DNA of 64,000 bases from Nocardiopsis flavescens (lineage in GTDB: Bacteria; Actinomycetota; Actinomycetes; Streptosporangiales; Streptosporangiaceae), in assembly GCF_900141985.1 (NCBI RefSeq), contig NZ_FQZK01000023.1:1-64000 (forward strand). The letters run 5' to 3'. Positions within the stretch are counted from its first letter, which is position 1. Each line of letters begins with the position of its first letter. This document shows positions 24,922 to 34,328 of the stretch, piece after piece. Below the pieces are notes generated by a model. It was not told the origin of the DNA and made no database searches. It saw only the letters and a program-made list of their open reading frames with translations. Made by a program: the position numbers and the translations under genes.

Positions 24922-26538
24922 TCAGCCGCGGGGGTCGGCGATCTCGCCGACGGGCCCCTGGGCGCGGTAGTCGTCCAGCGCGGTGACCGCGTACACGGTG
25001 TCGTCCCCGGCACCGGTGTCGGTGAGCGCGGTACCGCCGGTCAGGCCGACGAGGTTGTCGGGGGTGAGCGCCTCGCACGCGGTCTCGTCCCCGGCCTCGG
25101 CCGCCCCGGCGGGCAGCGCGTACACGGCGTAGAAGCGGGCCCCCTCGGCGGCCTCCCAGGACACCTCCACCCCGTGGTCCCCGGCCTCGGCGGCCACCCC
25201 GGGCACGGTGCCCACCCGGGCCTCCTCCTCGCCGGAGTCGGTGCGCGGCGGCAGCGCCGGCGCGGCGTAGTGGCCGCCGAGCAGGTGGTCGACCGCGTCC
25301 GGGTTGTCGCGCATGCTCTTGATGGAGAAGTAGATGTCGCCGCCCACCTGCTCCGACTCCCCCGAGTAGTCGAGCTGGACGGACAGCGCGTCGTCGCCGG
25401 TCCAGCCGTCCTCGCCCAGGCGGTAGGCGGCCTGGCCGATGTAGAGGTCGACGCCGGTGCCCTCGACCTCGTCGGCCCACCAGTCGGTCAGCGCCTCGTA
25501 GTCGGCGGTGTCGAAGCCGCGCTCCCAGTACAGCTGGGGGGCGACGTAGTCGACGCTGCCCTCGCGGATCCAGGTCCGGGTGTCGGCGTACTGGGCGTCG
25601 TAGGACTGGAGCCCGGAGCTGGGCGACCCGGAGGAGTCGGTGGAGTCGTTGCGCCAGATGCCGAACGGGGAGACGCCGAACGTCACCCAGGGCTTGGTCT
25701 CCTGGATGGCGCCGTGCACGTCGGCCATGAGCCGGTCGACGTTGTCGCGGCGCCAGTCGCCGCGGTCGTCGAAGCCGTCGCCGTGGGCCTCCCAGGAGGC
25801 GTCGTCGTCGAACTCCTCCCCGTCCTTGGGGTAGGGGTAGAAGAAGTCGTCGAAGTGGACGCCGTCGATGTCGTAGCGCTCGACCACGTCGGTGATGACG
25901 CCGGTGACCCACTCCCGGACCTCGGGGTTGCCCGGGTCCATGTAGGCCTCGGTGCCGTAGTCCACCAGCCACTCGGGGTTCTGCTTCACCGGGTGCCCGT
26001 CCACCAGGTTCTCGATGTCGGGGTCCTGCAGGCCCACGCGGTAGGGGTTGAACCAGGCGTGCATCTCCAGGCCGCGGGCGTGCGCCTGGGCCACGGCGTA
26101 CTCCAGGGGGTCGTAGCCGGGGTCGCCGCCCTGCGCGCCGGTGAGGTAGCGCGCCCAGGGCTCCTTGTCGGAGGCGTACACGGCGTCGGCGGTGGGGCGC
26201 ACGTGCAGGAACACGGCGTTGAGTCCCATGGCGACGGCGTCGTCGAGGTAGGCGTCCAGTTCGGCCTGCTGCTCCTGGGCGGGCAGGCCGGGCTCGGACG
26301 GCCAGTCGATGTTGCGGACCGTGGTGAGCCAGGCCCCCCGCATGCTGCGCTCGGAGTCGGCCGAGCAGAGCGCGTCGGCGGCGCGCACGGTGCCCCCGCC
26401 GCCGCTGGCGCCGTCGCCGGGCGCTCCCCCGGAGGCGCCGGCCGCGCATCCGGCGAGCAGGACGGTGGACGCGGCGGCCGCGGTCGCCCACCGCGCGGTG
26501 CGCGGTGCGGTCGCGGCCCGTGCCACAGAACCCTTCAA
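24922..26538 (-). CDS. GHL10-family glycoside-hydrolase-like lipoprotein with C-terminal FN3-like domain
   Basis: 538 residues. Lipobox LLAGC places the lipidated Cys at 31. The GHL10 (DUF187) barrel follows: RGAWLTTVRNIDWPS, LNAVFLHVRPTADAVYAS, GLEMHAWFNPYRV, DGVHFDDFFYPYP and DYVAPQLYW. These match uncharacterised lipoproteins related to glycosidases such as YngK, proposed to act on peptidoglycan-linked or other glycans. The last ~100 residues look like an FN3 module (VEVSWEAAEGARFYAVYAL). The mature protein sits on the outer face of the membrane. It is divergent from menF. The 256 bases downstream towards the molybdate operon hold no secure gene. Confidence 0.88.
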   Translation of the reverse strand: MKGSVARAATAPRTARWATAAAASTVLLAGCAAGASGGAPGDGASGGGGTVRAADALCSADSERSMRGAWLTTVRNIDWPSEPGLPAQEQQAELDAYLDDAVAMGLNAVFLHVRPTADAVYASDKEPWARYLTGAQGGDPGYDPLEYAVAQAHARGLEMHAWFNPYRVGLQDPDIENLVDGHPVKQNPEWLVDYGTEAYMDPGNPEVREWVTGVITDVVERYDIDGVHFDDFFYPYPKDGEEFDDDASWEAHGDGFDDRGDWRRDNVDRLMADVHGAIQETKPWVTFGVSPFGIWRNDSTDSSGSPSSGLQSYDAQYADTRTWIREGSVDYVAPQLYWERGFDTADYEALTDWWADEVEGTGVDLYIGQAAYRLGEDGWTGDDALSVQLDYSGESEQVGGDIYFSIKSMRDNPDAVDHLLGGHYAAPALPPRTDSGEEEARVGTVPGVAAEAGDHGVEVSWEAAEGARFYAVYALPAGAAEAGDETACEALTPDNLVGLTGGTALTDTGAGDDTVYAVTALDDYRAQGPVGEIADPRG

Positions 26539-26850
26539 TGCAGCGTCTCCTCTGGAAGCGGTGGGGCGGCGCCCGTCCCCGGGGCGCCGTGCCGTGGACC
26601 AGAGTAGAGGACAATGTCAATTTTCAGACACGATTCAGCCAATCTGTGGATAACCTCGCACAAGCCGCGGTGGGGGAACATTTCCTCAGGTCAACGCGGT
26701 CACCGCGGACTCCCAAGGTTTTCCCGGGTCCCGGCACGGAAACCGTCGCGCGCCCGCGCCGGGCGCGGCTTCGCGGGTCTTGACAGCCCGCGTCCGCGCG
26801 CCCGGCGCCCCGGCCCGCCCGGGCCGGCGGGCGACCTAGACTCACATGTC
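26539..26850. other. Divergent promoter region of the GHL10 and menF genes
   Basis: About 312 bases; the middle (26610-26700) is markedly AT-richer than its surroundings. It contains a perfect DnaA-box sequence (TTATCCACA on the minus strand, 26645-26653). At its right end TAGACT (26837-26842) lies eight bases before the menF GTG, a leaderless promoter. No gene is seen in the region. Confidence 0.5.
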
Positions 26851-28125
26851 GTGAACGCCGCCGTGTACCCGCCCAAGCTCTTCGTCCGGACCGTGCCGCT
26901 GCGCGGCGGCGCCGACTCCCTGGTGCGCCGCCTGCCCGCGGGGACGCCGCTGGCCTGGCTGACCGGCGACGGCGGCCTGGTCGGCTGGGGCGAGGCCGCC
27001 CGCTGGGACGGGGCCCCCGAGCCGGAGGGGACCGAGCCCACCGACACCACCCGCTTCACCGAGGCCGCCCGCTGGCTCACCGGCCTGCTGGAGCGCACGG
27101 AGGTGGAGGACGAGGTCGGCCTGCCGGGCACCGGCGCCGCGGCCTTCGGCACGTTCACCTTCGCCCCGGCCTCCTCCGGATCGGCGATGATCGTCCCCCG
27201 GGTCCTGCTGGGCCGGCGCGGCGACCGGGCGTGGCTGACGACCGTCACCGACGAGCCCGGCGTCCACCCCGGGGAGCTGCTGTACCCGGCGCCCGCGCCC
27301 CGCCCGGTCGGCCCGCTGTCCTGGAGCACCGGCGCGCGGACCGCCGCGGAGTGGGGCGGCGTCGTCGCGGAGACCGTCGCGCGCATCCGCGCCGGAGAGC
27401 TGGACAAGGCGGTGCTGGCCCGCGACGTCACGGCCCTGGCCGAGTCCCCCATCGACGTGCGCACCCTGCTGGAGCGCCTGCACCACCGCTACCCGCAGTG
27501 CTTCACGTTCTCGGTGGCGGGCATGGTCGGCGCCACCCCCGAGCTGCTGCTGCGCCGGGAGGGCCGGGAGCTGTCCTCCCTGGTGCTCGCGGGGACCCGT
27601 CCGCGCGGGGCCTCGGCCCAGGACGACGAGAGGCTCGCGGAGGAGCTGATGTCCTCCGCCAAGGACGTGGAGGAGCACGGCCTGGCGGTGGACTCCCTGC
27701 GCGACGCGCTGGCCCCCCTCGCCGAGGAGCTGGTGGTCCCGTCCTGGCCGCACCTGCTGCGGCTGGCCAACGTCCAGCACCTGGCCACCCGCGCGCACGC
27801 CCTGCTGCGGCCGGGGGTGTCGGCCCTGGACGCGGTGGCCGCGCTGCACCCGACGGCGGCGGTGGGCGGCACCCCCACGGCCGCGGCGATGCGGCTCATC
27901 GCCGAGGAGGAGGGCATGGACCGCGGCGGCTACGCCGGGCCGGTCGGCTGGGTGGACGGTGCGGGGAACGCCGAGTGGGGCATCGCCCTGCGCAGCGCGC
28001 ACGTGGACGGGGCGCGGGCCCGGCTGTTCGCCGGGTGCGGCATCGTCGCCGGGTCCGAGCCCGCGTCGGAGGTCGCCGAGACCGAGTCCAAGTTCCGCCC
28101 GGTGCGCGAGGCCCTCACCGACTGA
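26851..28125 (+). CDS. menF: Isochorismate synthase
   Basis: 424 residues of the chorismate-binding family. The C-terminal half has the expected motifs: LDKAVLARDV, SLVLAGTRPRGASAQDD, SSAKDVEEHGLAVDSL, HPTAAVGGTPTAAAM and a final GCGIVAGSEPASEVAETESK. It converts chorismate to isochorismate, the first step of classical menaquinone synthesis; menD, C, B and E lie 27-34 kb away in this window and no siderophore-type 2,3-dihydroxybenzoate genes are present, so MenF rather than EntC/DhbC is preferred. The GTG follows a TAGACT box by eight bases, indicating leaderless expression. Confidence 0.88.
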   Translation: MNAAVYPPKLFVRTVPLRGGADSLVRRLPAGTPLAWLTGDGGLVGWGEAARWDGAPEPEGTEPTDTTRFTEAARWLTGLLERTEVEDEVGLPGTGAAAFGTFTFAPASSGSAMIVPRVLLGRRGDRAWLTTVTDEPGVHPGELLYPAPAPRPVGPLSWSTGARTAAEWGGVVAETVARIRAGELDKAVLARDVTALAESPIDVRTLLERLHHRYPQCFTFSVAGMVGATPELLLRREGRELSSLVLAGTRPRGASAQDDERLAEELMSSAKDVEEHGLAVDSLRDALAPLAEELVVPSWPHLLRLANVQHLATRAHALLRPGVSALDAVAALHPTAAVGGTPTAAAMRLIAEEEGMDRGGYAGPVGWVDGAGNAEWGIALRSAHVDGARARLFAGCGIVAGSEPASEVAETESKFRPVREALTD

Positions 28126-28246
28126 CGGCGGGGCCGCGGACGGCACCGGCCGTCCGCGGCGGGGATCCCCGCCGCCGGGGCCGCCTCCGCGCGCCCGCCC
28201 CGGGCCGGGAAACCGGCGCGTAACACGCCGGGGCTACCGTGCCGCC

Positions 28247-28699
28247 ATGCACATCGACTTCGTCTCCTGGGACGACCCCGAGGGGGCGGCCCTGCGGGCC
28301 GGGCAGCGCGCCGAGATCGCCGAGCGGTACGGCACCCCCGACTCCGAGCCCGGGACGCCGCCCTCCGCGTCCGACATCGCCGTGTTCGCGCTCGTACGGG
28401 CCGCGGACGGCACCGCCGTGGCGTGCGGGGGCCTGCGCGACCTGGGCCCGGACGCGGGCGGCGAGGTCAAGCGGATGTACGTCCCGCCCGCGCACCGGGG
28501 CTCGGGGGCGGCCTCCCTGCTGCTGGCCGCGCTGGAGGACTGGGCGCGCGGACAGGGGTGGGGGCGGCTGCGCCTGGAGACCGGCGACCGCCAGCCCGAC
28601 GCGGTGCGGTTCTACCGCAAGTCCGGCTACGCCCCCGTGGAGCCCTTCGGCGCCTACGCCGACTCGCCCTCGTCGCTGTGCCTGGGCAAGGACCTGTAG
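28247..28699 (+). CDS. GNAT-family N-acetyltransferase
   Basis: 150 residues. GNAT motif A is GGEVKRMYVPPAHRGSGAASLLLAALEDWA split by the RGSGAA acetyl-CoA loop; motif B is LETGDRQPDAVRFYRKSGY. Length and motifs are typical of small-molecule or protein acetyltransferases. A TACCGT box six bases upstream of the ATG suggests a leaderless transcript. It lies between menF and the convergent phoX. Substrate unknown. Confidence 0.82.
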   Translation: MHIDFVSWDDPEGAALRAGQRAEIAERYGTPDSEPGTPPSASDIAVFALVRAADGTAVACGGLRDLGPDAGGEVKRMYVPPAHRGSGAASLLLAALEDWARGQGWGRLRLETGDRQPDAVRFYRKSGYAPVEPFGAYADSPSSLCLGKDL

Positions 28700-28771
28700 G
28701 GTCCGCGGACGCGAGCCGGCCCCGGGACTCCCCCACGACGGAGATCCCGAGGCCGGCGGCCCGGTGGTCGG

Positions 28772-30817
28772 TCACCGACCGACGTCTTGGCCGCCCTTGT
28801 GCCAGATGCAGACCACGGACGGGCGGGGGAAGTCGCCGTCGGGCCACACGCTGGTGGGCGCCTCGAAGGTGCCGTTCTCGCCGGGGTGCTGCGGGGCCAG
28901 GAACACCGTCTTGTTGTCCTCGGTGATCAGCGGCCCGCACGCCTCGGCGTCCACCGGGACGGTGGCGAAGGTCTTGAGTTCACCGCGGAAGCGGCCCTCG
29001 ACCGGCATGACGTGCAGCGCGTCGTTGATCCCCATCGTGCCGGGCTGGCCGTCGGTGGAGATCCACAGGTTGCCGTCCTTGTCGAAGGCGACGTTGTCGG
29101 GCGAGGAGATCGGCATGACCTTGGACTTGTCGTAGCCCGCGTAGTAGGTGTCCTCGTCCTCGGGGTCGCCGCACACCAGCGGCACCGCCCAGGAGAACGC
29201 CTCGGCGGCGGCGTCGCCGCCGTGCTCGACGATCTCCAGCACGTGGCCGTGCTTGTTGGCGGCGCGCGGGTTGGCCTCGTCGGCCTGGCCGGGCTCGCGG
29301 GCGGTGTTGTTGGTGAGGGCCACGTACACCTTGCCGGTGACGGGGCTGGGCTCGACGTCCTCGGGCCGGTCCATCTTGGTGGCGCCCACGGCGTCGGCGG
29401 CCAGGCGGGTGTGGACCAGCACCTCGGCGACGGAGAACCCGTCGACGAAGCTCTCGGTGTCGGTGGCCAGGGCGATCCAGTCGCCGTAGCCGTCGAACTC
29501 GCCGTCGGCGGGCAGCGCGCCGGTGCCGTCGATCTCCTCCTCCGGGCTGTTGCCGGTGAGGCGGGCGACGTAGAGCGTGCCGGTGTCCAGCAGGGTGAGG
29601 TTGTGGTCGGTGTCGCCCTCGCGGTACTTCTTCGCGCTGACGAACTTGTAGATGTAGTCGAAGCGCTCGTCGTCGCCCATGTAGGCGGCGATGCGGCCGT
29701 CGGCGGCCACCTGGATGGTCGCGCCCTCGTGCTTGAAGCGGCCGAGCATGGTGCGCTTGGCCGGCGTGAAGCCGGGGTCGAAGGGGTTCACCTCGACGAT
29801 CCACCCGAAGCGGTTGGCCTCCTGCGGGTGGCGGGCCAGGTCGAACCGCTCCTCGGCGCGGTCGAAGCGGCGGCCGCCGTAGGTGTTGCCGCTGGTGGGG
29901 ATCCCGTAGCGGGCCAGGGCGGGCTTGTCGGCCTCGGGGACGCCGTCGCCGCCGACGAAGTACTGGTTGAAGTTCTCCTCCGCGGTGAGGAAGGTGCCCC
30001 AGGGGGTCATGCCGCCCGCGCAGTTGTTGAGGATGCCCCTGACCTCGCGGCCGGTGGGGTCCTCGGCGGTCTTGACCAGGTCGTGCCCGGCGACCGGGCC
30101 GGTCAGGACGGTGGGGCTGTTGCCGGTGACGCGGCGGTTGTAGCGGCGCTCGCCGCCGGCCAGGACCCACTTGCCGGTCCGGCCCTCGCGCTCCAGTTCG
30201 ACGATGGAGCCGCCGTGCGCCTGGATGGCGACCCTGATGTGCTCGACGTCGGCCTCGTCGCCGTTGGTGTACCCGCGGAACATGATGTTCTCGTTGGTGT
30301 ACTCGTGGTTGACCCAGAGCAGGCCGCGGTCCCCGTCGATCTGGTGGAAGCCGACGTAGTCGCAGTTGTAGCCGAACTGCTTGGACTGGGCCTCGGCGGT
30401 CTGGTTCTCGACGTCGAACCCGGGGGCGTCGGGCAGGACGGCGTCGCCCCAGCGCACGATGACGTGGTGGTCGTAGCCGCCGGGGACGGTGACCTTGTCG
30501 TCGTTGTTGGGCAGCACGCTGCGGAAGGTGGGCCGGGGGGCGGGCTTGGGGCGGCCCGGGCCGCGGTCGGGGTCGGCGAGGGCGGGAGCGCCCATGCCCA
30601 GGGCACCGGCACCGGCGCCGACCGCGACGGCGCCCAGCACCGAGCGGCGGGAGAGCGCCTTGGCGAAGATGTCACCGAAGTAGAGGTTGTCGCTGGTGTT
30701 GGGGGCGGGGTGGAAGCAGGCATCACCGCAGCGCAGCTCGCACGTTCTGCGGGAGCGTCCTCCCTGGGCCATGCCGATGAGGGGCAGCGGACGGCGGTGG
30801 GGCGCGGATTCGGGCAC
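28772..30817 (-). CDS. phoX: PhoX-family alkaline phosphatase, Tat-exported
   Basis: About 681 residues of the PhoX/DUF839 family. The N-terminal region has a long leader with a Tat-type motif SRRSVLGAVAVGAGAG preceding the mature domain. Landmarks include LLWVNHEYTNE, NNCAGGMTPWGTFLTAEENF and EDVEPSPVTGKVYVALTNNT, all typical of PhoX, a Ca/Fe-dependent phosphatase that releases phosphate from organic esters outside the cell. The GTG at 30817 has aaggagaagg upstream. A PHO box 136-157 bases upstream indicates PhoP control under phosphate limitation. It converges with a GNAT gene. Confidence 0.92.
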   Translation of the reverse strand: MPESAPHRRPLPLIGMAQGGRSRRTCELRCGDACFHPAPNTSDNLYFGDIFAKALSRRSVLGAVAVGAGAGALGMGAPALADPDRGPGRPKPAPRPTFRSVLPNNDDKVTVPGGYDHHVIVRWGDAVLPDAPGFDVENQTAEAQSKQFGYNCDYVGFHQIDGDRGLLWVNHEYTNENIMFRGYTNGDEADVEHIRVAIQAHGGSIVELEREGRTGKWVLAGGERRYNRRVTGNSPTVLTGPVAGHDLVKTAEDPTGREVRGILNNCAGGMTPWGTFLTAEENFNQYFVGGDGVPEADKPALARYGIPTSGNTYGGRRFDRAEERFDLARHPQEANRFGWIVEVNPFDPGFTPAKRTMLGRFKHEGATIQVAADGRIAAYMGDDERFDYIYKFVSAKKYREGDTDHNLTLLDTGTLYVARLTGNSPEEEIDGTGALPADGEFDGYGDWIALATDTESFVDGFSVAEVLVHTRLAADAVGATKMDRPEDVEPSPVTGKVYVALTNNTAREPGQADEANPRAANKHGHVLEIVEHGGDAAAEAFSWAVPLVCGDPEDEDTYYAGYDKSKVMPISSPDNVAFDKDGNLWISTDGQPGTMGINDALHVMPVEGRFRGELKTFATVPVDAEACGPLITEDNKTVFLAPQHPGENGTFEAPTSVWPDGDFPRPSVVCIWHKGGQDVGR

Positions 30818-30952
30818 ACCTTCTCCTTGGGGATCGTGACTTCCCCCGGACGGGTCTCCGCCCTGGTACGGGGCTGGGGCGGGGACGTCCGGGGCGGCGG
30901 CAGGCGGGGTGCTCCCACCGGTCGCTCTCGACCTTGGCCGAGGTTCCACACG

Positions 30953-30974
30953 CAGGGGTGAAACCGAGGTGAAC
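30953..30974 (-). promoter_or_regulatory. PHO box (PhoP direct repeats) of phoX
   Basis: On the minus strand two 11-base direct-repeat units, GTTCACCTCGG and TTTCACCCCTG, follow each other, a good match to the streptomycete PhoP repeat consensus G(G/T)TCAYYYRGG. They lie upstream of phoX in the 327-base gap between phoX and the siderophore ABC genes; further degenerate GTTCAC-like sequence occurs near 31018-31028. The rest of the gap holds nothing recognisable. Confidence 0.75.
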
Positions 30975-31144
30975 GCCCTTACAACTCCGTCGCATCACCG
31001 GGTTGATCACCATGAGCGACTTCGTGAACACCCACCGTCGACCTCTGTCCGTGATGATCCACCACCGCGGACCGCCGGGTCCAGGCTCCACGCCAGAAGC
31101 CCTTCCCGGCCCCCGTCCGTGTCCCTGCCCTGTCCGCGCCCCGG

Positions 31145-31987
31145 CTACCCCCGGGCCCCGCTGCGGCCGACCGGCACCACCAGGGGGCCGCCGGTCACGG
31201 GGTCCTCCACCACGACGGCCTCCAGCCCGAAGACCTCGCGCAGCAGGGCGGGGGTGAGCACCTCCGCGGGCTCGCCGCTGGCCAGCACCCGGCCCTCGCG
31301 CATGGCGATGACGGTGTCGGCGTAGCGGGCGGCCAGGTTGAGGTCGTGCAGCACCATGACGATGGTGCGCCCGCCCTCGTCGTGGAGTTCGCGCACCAGG
31401 TCGAGCACGTCCACCTGGTGGACCAGGTCCAGGAAGGTCGTGGGCTCGTCGAGCAGGAGCAGGTCGGTGCCCTGGGCGAGGACCATCGAGATCCAGGCGC
31501 GCTGGCGCTGGCCCCCGGACAGCTCCGACAGCGGGGTGTCGGCCAGCTCGGCCAGGCCGGTCATCTCCAGGGCCCGGGCGACCGCCTCGTGGTCGTCGCC
31601 CGACCACTGGCGGTACCAGCGCTGGGCCGGGTGCCGGCCGCGGGCGACCAGGTCGGCGACGGTCAGCCCGTCGGGGGCGGTGGGCTGCTGGGGCAGCACT
31701 CCCAGCACCCGGGCGACCTCACGGGTGGGGGTGCGGTGGATGTCGCGGCCGTCCAGCTCCACCAGCCCGGCCCTGGGGCGCATCAGCCGTCCCAGGGCGC
31801 GCAGCATCGTGGACTTGCCGCAGCCGTTGGGGCCGATGACACAGGTGACGGTGCCCTCAACGATGTCGGCGTCCAGGCCGTCGACGATGACGCGGTCGTC
31901 GTAGGCCAGGGTCAGGCCGCGGGCGCTCAGCCGCGCCCGGGCGCCGGCGGGCGCGTCCGCGGAGCGGGTGGTCTGTGGGGAAGTCAC
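31145..31987 (-). CDS. Ferric-siderophore ABC transporter ATP-binding protein (FecE/FepC type)
   Basis: 280 residues. Walker A GPNGCGKSTML, ABC signature LSGGQRQRAWISMVLAQ, Walker B LLLLDEPTTFLD and switch VMVLHDLN are those of iron-siderophore importers; GVLPQQPTAPDGLTVADLV is also typical. The start is the GTG at 31987 with ggagg eight bases upstream, overlapping the upstream permease stop. It powers uptake through the two adjacent permeases. The three-gene operon is read from the bidirectional iron box at 34183 and so should be repressed when iron is plentiful. Confidence 0.93.
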   Translation of the reverse strand: MTSPQTTRSADAPAGARARLSARGLTLAYDDRVIVDGLDADIVEGTVTCVIGPNGCGKSTMLRALGRLMRPRAGLVELDGRDIHRTPTREVARVLGVLPQQPTAPDGLTVADLVARGRHPAQRWYRQWSGDDHEAVARALEMTGLAELADTPLSELSGGQRQRAWISMVLAQGTDLLLLDEPTTFLDLVHQVDVLDLVRELHDEGGRTIVMVLHDLNLAARYADTVIAMREGRVLASGEPAEVLTPALLREVFGLEAVVVEDPVTGGPLVVPVGRSGARG

Positions 31988-33102
31988 GCTCGGGTCCTCC
32001 GGTTGGCGCGGACGAGCAGGTGGATGAGGTAGAGGGCGCCCAGGCAGCCGGTGACGACGCCGACCGGGAGCTGGATGTTGTCGAGCGCGGTGCGGGCGAG
32101 CAGGTCGGCCCCGCTCACCAGGGCGGCGCCGACCAGGGCCGAGAGCAGCACGGGCGGCCGGGACGTCCCGGGGCCGGCCAGGCGCAGGGCGATCTGCGGG
32201 CAGGCCAGGGAGACGAACAGGACGGGGCCGGCGGCGGAGGTGCCGAAGGCGGCCAGCAGCACCGCCAGGACCAGCAGGGCGGTGCGGGCGCGCTCCAGGT
32301 CCACGCCCAGGCCGCGCACGACGTCGTCGTCGTGGGCCAGGGCGTCCAGGGTGCGCGAGGACGCCAGCGCGAGCGGTAGCAGCAGGGCCAGCGCGAGGGC
32401 GACCGGCGCGGCGTGCTCCCAGGTGCGCATGCTGAGGCTTCCGGCGACCCAGACCATGGCCCGGCCGGTGTCGGTGACCTCCCCAAGGGTCAGCAGCCAC
32501 AGGGTGAGGTTCATGAGGATGGTGGAGACGCCCACGCCCACCAGCAGCAGCCGGTAGCCGTCGACGCCGCCCCGCCGGGCCAGGGTGTAGCACAGCACCC
32601 CCGCGCCCAGCCCGCCGGCCAGGGCGACGGCGGGCACGCCCAGCGAGGACAGCGGGCCGCCCCCGGAGAGGATGCCGTAGCTGCCGCCGAACGCCAGGAC
32701 GGCGACCACGCCGGCGCTGGCCCCGTGGGTGACGCCGAGCAGGTCGGGGCTGGCCAGCGGGTTGCGCATGATGGTCTGGGTGACGGCCCCCGCGGCGGCC
32801 AGGGCGGCACCGGCGAGCATGCCCACCACCACGCGCGGCATCCGCACCCGCCACACCGTGAAGTAGTGCTCGTAGTCGGTGCCGATGACGTGCGCCCACA
32901 CCTGGGCGGGGGACAGCGGGGTCCGGCCCAGGGAGAGGTTGAGGGCGAGCAGGACGGCGAGGGCGGCCAGGACCGCCAGGCACACGGCGATCAGGCGCGG
33001 GCGCAGGCGCAGCGCGACCGGTCCCAGGCGCAGGGCGGGGCGGCTGCGGCGCAGCCGGTCGCGGACCTGCGGCGATGCGCGTTCGGGGGCGAGGGGTGTC
33101 AT
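31984..33102 (-). CDS. Ferric-siderophore ABC transporter permease (FecCD family)
   Basis: 372 residues with nine to ten transmembrane segments and FecCD signatures: RMPRVVVGMLAGAALAAAGAVTQ and NPLASPDLLGVTHGA, with GYRLLLVGVGVSTIL and FVSLACPQIALRLAG further on. It overlaps the genes on both sides by four bases. It pairs with the next permease to form a heterodimeric channel for ferric siderophore import. Confidence 0.93.
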   Translation of the reverse strand: MTPLAPERASPQVRDRLRRSRPALRLGPVALRLRPRLIAVCLAVLAALAVLLALNLSLGRTPLSPAQVWAHVIGTDYEHYFTVWRVRMPRVVVGMLAGAALAAAGAVTQTIMRNPLASPDLLGVTHGASAGVVAVLAFGGSYGILSGGGPLSSLGVPAVALAGGLGAGVLCYTLARRGGVDGYRLLLVGVGVSTILMNLTLWLLTLGEVTDTGRAMVWVAGSLSMRTWEHAAPVALALALLLPLALASSRTLDALAHDDDVVRGLGVDLERARTALLVLAVLLAAFGTSAAGPVLFVSLACPQIALRLAGPGTSRPPVLLSALVGAALVSGADLLARTALDNIQLPVGVVTGCLGALYLIHLLVRANRRTRA

Positions 33103-34157
33103 AGGGCGAGGAGTCTCCGGCTGCGGACGATGTAGATGAAGAAGGGGGCGCCCACGAGGGCGAGCACGATGCCGACCTGGAGTTCCCCGGGCGGGGCCAG
33201 GAAGCGTCCCAGCACGTCGGCGGCGAGCAGCAGGACCGCGCCCATGAGCGCGGAGTAGGGCAGCAGCCACCGGTGGTCGGCGCCGACGATCCCGCGGGCC
33301 AGGTGGGGGACGATCAGGCCGACGAACGCGATGGGGCCGCAGGCGGCCACGGTGATGCCGGTGAGCAGGGTGATCGCGAGCAGGCCGACCGCGCGGGCCC
33401 GGCCCACCCGGTGGCCCAGGGCCCGGGCGGTGTCCTCGCCCAGCGCCAGGGCGTTGAGCGCCCCCGCGTTGGCCAGGCCCAGCAGGGTGCCGGCGGCGAC
33501 CACGGCCAGCATCGGCAGCAGGATGTCGGCGTCGCGGCCGACCAGGGAGCCCACCCGCCAGAACCGGAAGTCGTCCATGGTCGAGCGGTCCAGCAGGACC
33601 AGCCCGGACACCACCGAGTAGGCCAGCCAGCTGACGGCGGTCCCGGCCAGCGCCAGGGTGACGGGGGTGGGCCCGCGGCCGGGCACGGATCCGATGAGGT
33701 ACACGACGACGACCGCGGCGCCCGCCCCGGCGAAGGCGAGCCAGGCCTGGGTGTGCAGGGCGGTGATGTCGAAGAGGGCGATGCCCAGGACCACGGCCAG
33801 GGCGGCGCCGAAGGTGACGCCCAGGATGCTGGGGTCGCCCAGGGGGTTGCGGGTGTGGCCCTGCATGAGGGCCCCGGCCAGTCCCAGGGAGACGCCGGCC
33901 ATGATCCCCAGGGCGGTGCGGGGCAGGCGGATCTCCTTGACGATGATGTCGGCCTCGGCGCCCGCGGTGGCGGTGAGCGCCTGCCGGACGGTGTCCGGGC
34001 TCAGGGCGCGGGCGCCGACCAGCACGCTGGCCAGCACCGCCAGGCACAGCAGCAGGACGAGGACCGCGAGTCCGGTCAGGCGGCGGGCCCGCCGGGCGGA
34101 GACGGCGGCGCCCGCGGGCGCCGCGTTAACGGGGGGCGGCCCGGAGGTGTCGTGCAC
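33099..34157 (-). CDS. Ferric-siderophore ABC transporter permease (FecCD family)
   Basis: About 352 residues. RLPRTALGIMAGVSLGLAGALMQ and NPLGDPSILGVTFGA are the FecCD signatures, and FVGLIVPHLARGIVGADHRW is typical of the cytoplasmic coupling region. I prefer the GTG at 34157, which has aggag five bases upstream, over the ATG five codons earlier that contains this ribosome site. First gene of the uptake operon, starting about 25 bases from the iron-box palindrome. Confidence 0.92.
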   Translation of the reverse strand: MHDTSGPPPVNAAPAGAAVSARRARRLTGLAVLVLLLCLAVLASVLVGARALSPDTVRQALTATAGAEADIIVKEIRLPRTALGIMAGVSLGLAGALMQGHTRNPLGDPSILGVTFGAALAVVLGIALFDITALHTQAWLAFAGAGAAVVVVYLIGSVPGRGPTPVTLALAGTAVSWLAYSVVSGLVLLDRSTMDDFRFWRVGSLVGRDADILLPMLAVVAAGTLLGLANAGALNALALGEDTARALGHRVGRARAVGLLAITLLTGITVAACGPIAFVGLIVPHLARGIVGADHRWLLPYSALMGAVLLLAADVLGRFLAPPGELQVGIVLALVGAPFFIYIVRSRRLLAL

Positions 34158-34182
34158 CCGGACTCCTATCATGACGAAGGCC

Positions 34183-34207
34183 AGGCGAACCTAAGTTAGG
34201 TTTGCCT
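34183..34207. promoter_or_regulatory. Strong bidirectional iron box between uptake operon and binding lipoprotein
   Basis: A 25-base near-perfect palindrome (arms aggcgaacctaa and its complement, centred near 34195) containing overlapping matches to the IdeR/DmdR iron-box consensus. It lies between the divergent permease operon (minus strand) and the siderophore-binding lipoprotein (plus strand), so one site can control both. A weaker related sequence (cctaagtttgcc) follows at 34224-34235. Confidence 0.85.
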
Positions 34208-34328
34208 AGCCGTATCTGGATGTCCTAAGTTTGCCACGTCCCGGCCTGGAACGACACACCGCCCCGCGCGATCCGCGCCCCCGCCCTCCCCGGACCCGAC
34301 GCGTTCCCCGACACGATGGAGCCCCCGA

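Noticed and set aside
28787..30961. 724-codon open frame opposite phoX
   Set aside because: Shadow of phoX; repetitive Val/Gly/Ala/His composition and no recognisable domain.
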